Positions 1 through 10,044 of a stretch of DNA of 64,000 bases are shown piece after piece. This stretch comes from Cardiocondyla obscurior (Eukaryota; Arthropoda; Insecta; Hymenoptera; Formicidae). Where the stretch lies: the NCBI RefSeq assembly GCF_019399895.1, contig NC_091872.1, positions 6,332,395 to 6,396,394 on the forward strand. Direction: 5' to 3'. Within the stretch, counting starts at the first letter, position 1, and each line of letters starts with the position of its first letter. Both the position numbers and the translations under genes were made by a program. Below the pieces are notes generated by a model. That model saw only the letters and a list, made by a program, of their open reading frames with translations, did no database searches and was not told the origin of the DNA.

Positions 1-27
1 TTTTATTGCAAACGGCAATTAATTCAT

Positions 28-51
28 AAAAAAAAAAAAAAAAAAAAAAAA
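28..51. repeat. poly(A) run, 24 A
   Basis: An uninterrupted A homopolymer in AT-rich flanking sequence. Such runs recur across the window and are likely to be length-variable. Confidence 0.9.
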
Positions 52-322
52 TTAATATTGAAAAATATTTCACAAATATACTTAGAAAATAAAGTATTAT
101 GAAAAAAAAAATTATTTTTAAATAAATAGAACTTAACTAAATTTTCGTCAGGATTATTCGAGATCGACGTGAAATTGTTTAAAGAGTTAACGTTAATTCA
201 ACACGTAGCAAAAGATGTGTTATAACTATTTGAAAATATCGAAATCGCGGATGCGCGATGCTGCGCGGCGCGATCAGAGAGTGAATGTGCGTGAATGTAA
301 ATAGGTGATGTGAGACCAAGGC

Positions 323-330
323 TATATAAA
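323..330 (+). promoter_or_regulatory. TATA-box-like element
   Basis: TATATAAA followed by GC-richer sequence. It is a good match to the TATA consensus, but no convincing initiator or exon can be placed 30 nt downstream, so this is only a possible distal promoter. Confidence 0.2.
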
Positions 331-1070
331 AACTATACGAACGGCCAAGCGCGGGTAACCTTGGTCACGCGGAAATCATAAGAGATTTGAGGTGGTCCTT
401 GAAGTTATTTCACGATCCAGCAATTCCTCTCCATCGGCAGAGGATCTCGTGAAGGTCTCCTTCGATTTATGTACTGTCAGGGTCATCACGATCGTCATGT
501 ACTTTTTAATGGCTATAAAGCGTCCGATATATCATAGTTAAATACATCAATCACTTTTTAGTGGACTTTAGTCAATGTCGGTTCTGTTTCGTCGCCATTT
601 CTGTTAAAAATTCTCCATTATGGTCGACGAGGGGATAACATTAGGCGGAAAAGATGTGACAAATTTTTTTTTTTAGTACCGTACGGTATTTCCGTTTCAA
701 TGACGTTCGGGAAAAAAAGGTCCGAAAGGAGCAGGTAGACGACATGTTAAATTCCTCTCGTTAGACATGTCGAAAGTCCTTTTTTTTTTTTTTTTATTAA
801 TGGATATTTCGAGGTAACGCACCATCGAAAATTTGTAAATGAGACTTACAAAGATTAGAGAATTCTGACAATGTCGTGCAGTCTGGCGTTACTTCGCATT
901 TCAATTATCCTCTCGATGTCTGGACGTGATCAAAGAGACGTTAAAGTTTCGTCGTTACAAAAGACTTGCCGAGTTGTCCCGGCCAGATCGGCATCTTTTA
1001 TTTCATTTGTATGCGTCGAGTCGGCCGGAAGCGGATAGTAGGGTCAACACCGGCTATCAGCGCGTTTTAG

Positions 1071-1256
1071 GAAGTGAAGGAACGGCGCCACTACCCACCG
1101 TGCCGACTCTACCACCTCCATCAACCACGCGATGTGGTGGAGGACGAGGTGGCCTCGCTACCAGGTACCATGTATCGTTCGCGCTCGCAGATCGACGTAG
1201 ACCACTCGCGCGGCAACTTTCGACCGTCGTCGTTCCTTCCATTCTCCCGTTTCATC
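1071..1256 (+). other. Unassigned open frame in a CpG-rich patch
   Basis: An open frame follows an acceptor-like tttag at 1066-1070. It runs through residues such as VVEDEVASLPG and an internal ATG at 1170 (MYRSRSQIDVDHSRG). A second frame (926-1345, GTG start) is open over the same bases, as expected of any GC-rich patch. I do not recognise either product. It could be a 5' exon or simply stop-poor GC-rich DNA. Confidence 0.12.
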
Positions 1257-2280
1257 TTAGTTACTTTACATTTATTCATCTTTTTTTTTTTTTTCATAAG
1301 ATGCATTTATGCAATTATTTACAAAATCTAACTTATTTAAATTAAAAAAATCGTCACACGAATTATGCCATGTCTCAGGTAGCACATATTTGTTTCAAAA
1401 ATATTCCACAAATGTTTTCTCTAAATCGCTTCATTACCGGCTTTTGAAAACGTATCCCATTAATTAAAATATTCACTTAAAAATCATTTAAGGGAAAGTT
1501 TCTTTGTGACAAAGAAATATATAACAAAGAAATACGTTTTTCTCTGACAAAAAAAGAAAAAAAAACATTAAACAAACGATTGAAATACTTATCTTTTTTT
1601 TTTCTCTAATATTCGTAAAAAAGAAAAATTTAAATAATAGATAATTTGTAACATAATCATGATAAATCAATGTAAAACTTGCATCTTTTAATATTTGTAA
1701 TTCTAATTTTCGAATATTTATTAAACAATTATATTCATTGTCGTTTCGCAAAATCAATCATTCAAATGCACGGAACGTGAAATTGTAAAATTGTACTAAG
1801 AATAATACTCGAATGTTATTTAAATGCATCTTTTTTGAAAGTGTACTGCGGGTACATAAATAATTTAATTTCGGCGGCTTTTCTCACTGAAAATAATCGT
1901 ACAAAAAGTAACAGAATTTGAATAGACATCTTGCTGCGAAGAAACCAGACGGGATTCCTAAAGAAGGCAAATAAAAGAGAGAGCCGGGCCTACCAAAAAA
2001 CCAAAATGATGATTGCATCCCCAGGAAAGCGAAAGTAATCGGGGAAGATCTTTCACGATCTATAGCGCAGCAGCAGGTTCTTCTGCTTTCATTGCGTCTA
2101 TTGTGGTAACGAAAGAAAGAACTATATCGATCGTATAGTGTAACACCTGAAAACACCTGACTAAGGGCTTTTCCGGACTCCTCTCTTTCTCGTTTCTCCT
2201 CGCCGTTGCTACGACTGACAACGACTGAAATTCACTGAAGAGACTAATCGCTTGGACAGAGTCATGGCCCCCCGACTGGT

Positions 2281-2291
2281 TGACTAGGTCA
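2281..2291 (+). promoter_or_regulatory. ROR/Rev-erb-type half site (RORE-like)
   Basis: TGACTAGGTCA matches 10 of 11 positions of the monomeric ROR/Rev-erb site (WAWNTAGGTCA) bound by the HR3 and E75 family. TAGGTCA is not over-represented across the window, so only its position upstream of E75 makes it of interest. Confidence 0.2.
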
Positions 2292-3997
2292 GTAACTTAT
2301 AGCCGCGGAGCCGTAAGGGGCACTAAGTCGAACGAGTCTCCACCGAGTGACCTAGCCGCTAGCGGTAGAGCGTCTTAAGGTACTGGAAAGAGGGACTTGT
2401 GGAAAGGGAAGAGAACGCGGAAGAGTGTTGGATATCTTTAAGACTAGGTCGCTCGGTCACACTACTACACAGTTGCACTATTTCGCTCTACTGTCTCATC
2501 AGAGTAGAACGCCACTTTTCGCGCGTCATAGACTGCAATATTGAAATATTAATTTCGCCGGAAGAAAAAAAAAAAAAAGAAAAAAAACATTTGCCGATAT
2601 AACGCGAGAAGCCGTCGCATAACTGTGGAGTGAGCCCGGGTGCAATAATTTCGCGTGGTTATTTAATAAATTTGGAAACGCTTTCAAAGCTATGACAAAA
2701 ATAGTATTAAAAAATATAAAAATTTGGAAGAAATAAATTGTCAAAAATTCCAGAAAGCAGTATGAGATAAAAATTACCTACGAGAGCTGTGATAACGAGA
2801 TATCGAATAATTTATTCTCTTTTTTTAATTTACCGGGGAATAAATATTCTCAATTTATTAAAGGACCATGCGGAGGAATAAAATAGATGCAGTATTTTGA
2901 ATATTTTAGATCAATTTAGAATTAAATCGATTGCAGTTTGAGAATAGTCGAAATGGCACTATTTATTGCTCTGCTCTTGCCAGCATAACGGTACCATATC
3001 GCAGCAAATTAGATTTAAAATAAACATAATTTCTACAGTATTTTCCATTAATTTTAGATGCTCTGGGTGAATTACGAAATTTGGGCGCAGCTCAATTTCC
3101 GTGAAATATTTTTAACAATCCGAGTACGAATTAACATTGAACCCGCGGCTTTTTAGCAAGAAAACTTTTTACTTTGAGATCGGCGAGTACGAAATTAAAG
3201 TGTTACGCGATAGAAATTGCCGTCGGATTAAATGCCGTAACGAAGAGCCGCGGCTAGGATTAATCTTTCGAAGAGAAGTGTAATAATTATTATTTAAGAA
3301 GGGAATAAGATTCTTTGAAAGAGTAAAGCTCCTCTTTAAATTTCCGCGATATAAAACAATCGGTGGAGATGCATGTTGGCGCTTTTTCCGGAGGGTTGAA
3401 ATCAGGCGACTGGTGCATTAACCCTCCGGTCGTCGACCCTCCGAGCCAGTTACGTCACTCTCCCTCTTCCTCCTCCTCCACCTTCTCCTTCTCCTCCCTC
3501 ATCTCGCTGCCCTCGCCGCGTATCCCTTCCCGCGGGGAGCCTGCTCCCACTCTCCTCTCCTCTCCTCTCTCGGGTAACCGTCATTTTTGACGTCGTAACG
3601 AGTCGCGATCTCATTTTCATTTGATTGCGCGAGTATTTCGGTGCTCGCTCGAGGTTACCGACCCCGGTGCATCTACTTTAGAATCGGGTCAGCCGCTTAT
3701 TATCGTGGTAGGTGTTCGCTCGACGTGGTATTTGTCCACCGAAGCGGGAGCTCTTCGAGATAACGCTTCCCCGCAGGGCGAAATCGGACCGCCATAATTT
3801 TTACACCCGATAAATCCGCGAAACGCAATATTATCGGCGAAAAGCACAATAGATCATTCCTGCCATTCGGGGACGTGCGTCATCCACATTAGCGTGCGAA
3901 TAATTGTTAAAAAGATTTTGACTTTGTAAGAGTGAATCCTGTTTCATTAATTAAGGACAGTTTGTTAATAGTCAAAAAATAAAAATAATGCTTCTAC

Positions 3998-4065
3998 AAA
4001 AAAAAAAAAAAAAATAAAATAAAATAAAATAAAATAAAATAAAAATAAAATAAAGTAAAATAAAC
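3998..4065. repeat. Poly(A) and (AAAAT)n microsatellite
   Basis: A 17-A run passes into about ten AAAAT-type units with a few variants (AAAAAT, AAAGT). Confidence 0.9.
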
Positions 4066-5961
4066 AGAAATGCGAGTACCAACAAAGCTTATCGATTAGG
4101 TCGATCCACGAATACTGATAAATGACCGAATCGTAATCTCAAAATGGGACGCGCCGCGTCAAGCGTTTTGTTTACGCGCCGACAATTAAGATCATTAACT
4201 TGGTAATGTTATAATGAAATCGCATCGCCGGTGCGTCGGCAGCTTGATAGTACAAAAGCGGAGCAGCGTGGTACAAAAGTGCGCGCACGGGAGCAGCCAT
4301 CTCTGACCTCTGCGATCGACTTTACCGATATCGATGCCCGGGCAACAGAACGGAACGGCAAATTCTTGGGGTCGTAGGAGAGTGCTAGAACGAGCTAACG
4401 AACGAGCGAGCGGTTAATGCCCCCAAGCAAAGCGGAGAGTGTCGCGACTGCTGGAGCGGCGCGCACGCGTACCCGCGCGGGTTACGTACGTCACCGTTAC
4501 TCCGTTTCGCGTCCTCCTCTTTCCCTCTTCGGCATCAAGCCTCCTACTTTTACTATGGTACCTCACGCTCCCACTCCCTTCGCGTGGTAGCAGATACGCT
4601 CACCTTCCCCTACCGTCCCTCGGACAGATCGCCATCCCTCTTCTCCTCCACCCTCCCTTACCCTCCCCCTCGTTCGTTGCAGCAGTCGCGCGCTCCGGTC
4701 GTTGGCCCCGCGACCACATCGTGTATATATCCTACACTCTCTTCACCTATATACGTGCACGTATATGCAAGCGTACAACGCGTATACAACCCCGTACCAT
4801 CGTCACCGGCCGATGTCTCTTCTACTCGCTACTAGTGTCGTCGTTGCACTTGCACGTAGAATCAAATTGGAACTTGTACGGCCGGTGGCCGGACGGCTTT
4901 TCCACTAAATCGGCAGAATAATCCTTTCTCGCGATTTCTATATAGATATATTCAATCCGAGCAAGCCTATGTCAATCTCTATCAGTCGCGTTAAAGCACG
5001 TCGATCTCAGCTTCAATGTCAGCTACTTGAACACTTTTTTTCTTTTCTTTTCTTACGATTCTTTCTAATCCAGCGGTTACAGAGATACAATGATAATAAT
5101 TTTTTTTACTTAATTAAATCGTACGAAAATAAAATTTTTTTTTCTTTTTCTTATTGCGAAATTGAGAACGAAGAATAACAGAACTTTCTCAGACAGGCGA
5201 AAGTTTCGTTTGATTCTCCTCTCCACGCATTTTTCCCCGAAACTTGTTGAATTCAGTGTTAGCTGTTCGAATTGTTAGGCAAAAAAAAAAAGCATCTTTA
5301 TCGTCGGTATTTAAAATTATACAAGTTCCAAAATTAAATGACACCTGAAATAATTAGCAAAGTTAAAATATTGCTCGCGAGCTTCGCAAATTTTATCGCA
5401 AAAAATTTTTGAGAATAAGACGCGTGCGCAAAGGAATATTCGCTACTTGAGGTAGCGCACGAAGGTGGTCGCCCTCTGACCCGTCACGGGCCATGCACGG
5501 TTCGAAAGATCGATGCACCGCATTCCCCCACACACCTCCTCCTTCACCCTTCGCTCGTTGAATTCCCGCCGACCGAAAGGTTCAACAGGGGTTGCTGGCT
5601 TCGTCCGGGCATCCGTGACGATACTTGTAGCCACGATTTCGCTCTTTGCAATTTTAATAAAATTTCGTAAAATAAAAAAAAAAAGAAAGAAAAAAAAACC
5701 CGATCTTAAATTAGAATTAATTCTAACTATCGTGCGTGAATATACAGAAATGCTTCGTTTTTTTTTTTTTTTTTAGAAGCTTTGTAATTAATTTTTGAAA
5801 CTAATTGTAATATTTTATTTACACGATATTATCGTTGCGAATTATTACGCGGTCTCATTAGCCGTCCTTTTTCTCTCGTTCGACGGGATTTAAGATATCA
5901 TTCGTCGCCGAAGTCGGTGAAATGATCGAAGGCAGCGACGCTTAACATTGGCAACGCTGAC

Positions 5962-5974
5962 AGTTCATTGACTT
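5962..5974 (+). promoter_or_regulatory. EcRE-like imperfect inverted repeat
   Basis: AGTTCA-T-TGACTT fits every position of the degenerate ecdysone response element consensus (RGKTSA-N-TGMMYY), an inverted repeat with a 1-nt spacer bound by EcR/USP. It lies 1.2 kb upstream of the ATG at 7186. About one exact match to so degenerate a pattern is expected by chance in 64 kb, so position is the main argument. Confidence 0.3.
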
Positions 5975-6647
5975 GTATCAAACGTTCGCGCCGATTGACA
6001 GCCCGGGCGCGGAGGTGCAACGGTACATCGTTCTCTCGATGAGCACCGCACGAAGTTGAGGTAGGCGAGGTCGCGCGTTTGACGTCACAGTGGAGTTACT
6101 CGTTGGCGACGAGCATCGCCAACTTTTCGTATGCGTACGTGCGTCGACGCGCAACCGCGGCCGTCGACGCGACAACGACGACGTGACGAACACAGAAATG
6201 CATAGAAGCTTCACGAAGGATCCCCCACGCGTTCCGCGTTACGTAATCGTCTCGCGAGGTCGCTGACCGATACACAACGGGAAGTACCTTCGCACTAACC
6301 TACCCCTTTCTCAATTTTTACTCGGTTCTAATCTGGCATCATCTTCGCCGTGCCTTGCGATAAAATAGAATCGGAAGTAAAGATAGAAGTTGCGTACGAA
6401 TGCCTGGAGAATTAGCATATTTGCGTTGATTTGTGAGCGGATACTCACAGATATTAAAGTAGTATCAACGCGAGGGTAGGAACCGAGAGGTGGAGGTAGG
6501 GCAGGTCGTTCGGAGAGGGTGGCTCCTCCGGTTGGTAAGCGGGGAGAAGGGGAGGAAGAAACCCGTTAGTAGAGCGTTCGCGAGCCTCTATGGTAGCACT
6601 CGTAGTAGATACGACGAAGAGGACATCATCTAAGGTTCACTTCGGTG

Positions 6648-6725
6648 CGAGAGAGAAAGAGTAACAGAGAGAGAAAGAGAGAGAGAAACTGGGAACTGGA
6701 GAAAGAGAGAACCGAAAGAGGGAGA
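6648..6725 (+). promoter_or_regulatory. GA-rich tract (GAGA-factor-like sites)
   Basis: Runs of GAGAG on the plus strand lie about 500 bp upstream of the E75 start at 7186. GAGAG clusters bind GAGA factor/Trl in flies and are common near insect developmental promoters. Whether they work here is inference. The same tract can also be described as a (GA)n microsatellite. Confidence 0.45.
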
Positions 6726-6796
6726 CGGCCGAGGAGCGCCAGTCCGCGCAAGGGGGACTCTCACTTTCACGCGGTGAACTGCGGGTGAACGTCCGG

Positions 6797-6807
6797 GAAT
6801 TAGGTCA
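6797..6807 (+). promoter_or_regulatory. RORE-like site in the presumed leader of the 7186 isoform
   Basis: GAATTAGGTCA matches 10 of 11 positions of the HR3/E75 (ROR/Rev-erb) monomer site; only the first base differs. It lies 379 nt upstream of the isoform start, in sequence likely to be promoter or 5'UTR. HR3 and E75 cross-regulate in the moulting cascade, so this is a candidate feedback site. Confidence 0.3.
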
Positions 6808-7185
6808 CAGTGTCCCCCACCTCGGTACGCCAGAGGCAATGTGCCGAGGCTCTATGTTCTCTGTGCTAGAAAGAGCCAGTCCACAGCCAAGCTCCGATAC
6901 AAACGGTCGCTTCTTTCCCCTACGAAACTCGCGTTGCACTTTAGATACGTGCGTCCACCGTGAAGCCGAGTATTCGAGAAGGGATTCGACGACGCCGGGT
7001 TTGGTGAACGCGGATTACGTGAAGACAGTGACCAGCTGCCAAAGATAGATCTCCCGTTTTCGCAGAGTATACTCTCACTTAGGTAGCGTCATTAGTTTCA
7101 AACTGAAGGATACGTAGCAAGTGATATTACGTTCGGCTCGCTCAGACACGCCGTGCAAATTTTTATCTTAGCCCGGAGTGAATTA

Positions 7186-7447
7186 ATGGGGTGCTTGTGC
7201 GAATGTGATCTGGCCGCCCCGCGCTCGGGGACCGATTGCTCATCGGGGTCTTCGTCGGACAGCGACGGTCAGATTGACGAGGGTTTTGTTGGTGATTCGC
7301 AGGGCTTCTTTCGCCGGAGCATCCAGCAAAAGATTCAGTATCGTCCGTGCACCAAGAATCAACAGTGCAGCATCCTCCGAATCAACAGGAATCGCTGTCA
7401 GTATTGTCGTCTTAAAAAGTGCATCGCCGTCGGCATGAGTCGTGATG
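7186..7447 (+). CDS. E75: E75 exon: isoform-specific N-terminus plus zinc finger 2
   Basis: Residues 1-39 are unique and acidic/serine-rich (MGCLCECDL..., then a SSSDSDGQIDEG-type stretch). Residue 40 onward is the universal E75 second zinc finger starting GFFRRS. The ag at 7301-7302 just before GGC is also a usable 3' splice site, so longer isoforms can join here from an upstream zinc-finger-1 exon at the usual EGCK/GFFRRS junction. The ATG has G at +4 but T at -3. The donor is at 7448 (GTAAGC), phase 1, and splits the Ala codon completed at 10480. This bipartite exon therefore serves as a first exon for one promoter and an internal exon for others. Confidence 0.85.
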
Positions 7448-10007
7448 GTAAGCCTTTTCAATTTTTTACATCGAGTTAACTTTGTTATAGAACGTTATAA
7501 ATCTTGCGATCAAACTTGGCGAAATTATTTACCGTTGAAATAAATGAAAACGTTATCTTAAAATTATTCCGAATAATTTAAATAAATTTCTTTTCAGCTG
7601 AATCATTGAGCAGCATTTTTTAATGTAACGAGATAGCATATTTAAATTTTTTCAAAAATATTATATCGCCAATTTTGTAATTCGCGAGCTTATAATTAAA
7701 GATCCCCCGTTCGAAATTCGTCGTCGTATCAATTAGATTAGATAAAGCGCCATAGATCGTTCCTTTCTTCCTCCTTTCGCGCGGCATATTCTTTTTATAA
7801 CAGTTTCTAAAATTTAATTTGTCGGGTCATTGACCGTTTGCGTAACGTCTTTCCCCGCGACACGACCGAGTGTCGCAACGGGCGAAAGTGGCCAATTCGC
7901 CGTTTGAGAAAGCAATCGTGATTATCTTTCAATTACTACGTTATTAATCAGATTTTGCTTTCTTTTCGATGAATAAAACTCCAGTCGCTGTTTGCCAAAT
8001 AACCGGTAACGCAGCTGCGCGGGATGCTGCACAGCATCTCCCGCCCGGATCATTGACCCAGGTCGACGACATGTCGCTCGGGTGCCAGTATACATATATA
8101 TATATATATTATATATATATACATCTTGTACATATATACACATCTAGTTTTTTCAACAAAATTAAAACGTACTCTTCCATAAATAAACGCAAAACTTTAC
8201 ATTTTTATCGGATTCTCAAAATTAATTTGTACCGCAGAAATTTTTTTTTTTTTTTATAGCCACGACAATTCGCACATAACTAAAAAAATACAATCGATAT
8301 ATTTATCGGAAGTAAAACAGCGCGCGCGGTATGGAAACATTAACTTGTTTGAAAGATCAGCGTGGAAAAGCGCGTCCGGCAACATCGAGACGATACGCAG
8401 GGTCAATAGACGGCCGTTGCTCGTCTGGCAGCGGGTGACTTCGTGCCCGTAGAAAGAGTACCGCTACTCGCCGCTACGTCCTCCGGTGACCCTCCCACCT
8501 TCTTTCCACCCTCCTTTCCCAGCAGCGCGCCTCCCTGTTGCCGCGTATCATCGCCGTTCTTCTCGTTCCCCACCTCGGGGAACGATCGTTTGGCTTCTTC
8601 GGTCGTGGAACGCCACCGTGTCCCCCACCGACGGCGACGGCGCGCCGTCGCGTGGCGCTACACTCCGTGTGGAGACCTCGCGAACCTTTGCTTCCTAACT
8701 ACGTTCTCCCTTCCTTTTAATATGCTCCTCTACTCCACCAGCTTCCCTCCCTTCGGCGCCGTCTGAATTCACCTGGGTGGGTAAGCGCATGCTCCCGTCG
8801 CCGGGCCACCGTCTGGTCAGAGCTGTACGCGGCTAGTTATAACGCTTCACGCCTTGCCGAGGATAACTCGTAATCGCACATCGTCGCGCCGCACCACTTT
8901 CGTCATGACCGTTCTATTCTCGATCGCGGAAACCTTTGCAGACGTGATCGACGAAATACATTTTCGCGCCCCGCGGGGACGGAGATTGTTAGAAACGATC
9001 GCGCGTACCTCGACATATTTTAAGCTTTATAAAAAGAAACCGCGCTTTCGAATACGACCCGATCGAGAGAGAATTGCCTTGCCTTTCGCGCCGAGCATTT
9101 TCTTATGCGATTCTGAATTGTTACATCATGCTACGTCAGATGCGACCTTCTGCCGAGATGCTCCGTTACTTGATCTCGAGCGAGCAAACTAATCGAATGA
9201 TACGAAAGTTTATCAATATGAAAATGAACCGAATCACTTTAGCTTTTGAGACCGGCACGTTCCCGGTATTAAGGATCGATAGTCCGCAAATAGATAAGGC
9301 TGGCTATCGACAGCTGGTGACAGGGCAGCGAGCAAGGGGTTGCACAAGGTCGTCGAGGGTAAGTTACCCCCGACAAAGGAGGCTCGCATCTGCGCATGGA
9401 GAAATATAACTGTCTCTCTCGCTCCTCGCGCCGGGTGCTACAGCTTGACGCGTCGTACATTTGCTCGCTATATCGTGTATATAGGTCGGCGGTACGCCTC
9501 GCGCGGCTGTCGCTGAAACCAAGTTCAAGGCCAAAGGCTCGGCAAAGGCCACATTCGCTCGCGATGGTGGGAGTCGTTGATGGTTGAATAAGTGGAGGGG
9601 CTGTTGAACGCAACCGCGGAACATCACTCAGTTCAGTCGGCGGTGATGCTGTCTCGTGTTTGCACGCGTACTGCGGTCGCGCTCGTTTTTTAAACTCCGA
9701 GCGGCAAATCCCTCCGTCGCAGCACGCATTATCTCGCGCCGTGCGACCGTTTGGAGTGACTCGCGATCCGCGAGTCAGCCAGGAGGATTGTTAGTGGCTT
9801 ATCAGTCAAGAGCGCGAGTTAAAGTTTAAGAGAATTTCGAGTGGCAGTGGTGCCGATAGAGTCGACCACGTGAAAAGTGCGACAGAACCGAAAATTCATC
9901 CGACACCTAACGTGGTGCGTTTCCCTGTACCGTCATGGGAGACGAGTTGCCAATTCTAAAAGGGATCCTCAACGGAGTAGTCAACTATCACAATGCACGT
10001 AGGTGTC

Positions 10008-10044
<37 letters not shown>

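Larger units (their letters stand above)
1..7185. other. 5' flank of E75, no certain coding exon
   Basis: No exon here can be assigned. I looked for the first zinc finger of the E75 DNA-binding domain (the C-x2-C knuckle ending EGCK that should splice onto the exon at 7303) and did not find it, so the long A/C-type isoform probably starts further left. The stretch holds CpG-rich and pyrimidine-rich patches near 3420-3570, 4440-4700, 6000-6250 and 6480-6780, which look like promoter or 5'UTR sequence. Several short open frames here begin only at GTG/TTG/CTG and resemble nothing I know. Sites worth naming are listed separately. Confidence 0.6.
7448..9627 (+). other. E75 intron, left part
   Basis: Intron between the zinc finger 2 exon and the promoter of the short isoform. 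It holds two EcRE-like inverted repeats (7824 and 8047), a (TA)n tract, and a CpG-rich, pyrimidine-rich patch near 8440-8770. I see no coding exon; open frames such as 8443-8766 start at CTG/GTG and follow base composition. Confidence 0.6.

Noticed and set aside
926..1345. 139-codon frame in the E75 5' flank
   Set aside because: GTG start, two other frames open over the same GC-rich bases, no recognisable domain.
7448..7479. Continuation of the zinc finger 2 frame past 7447
   Set aside because: It runs through a consensus donor GTAAGC and stops at once; E75 continues from 10480.
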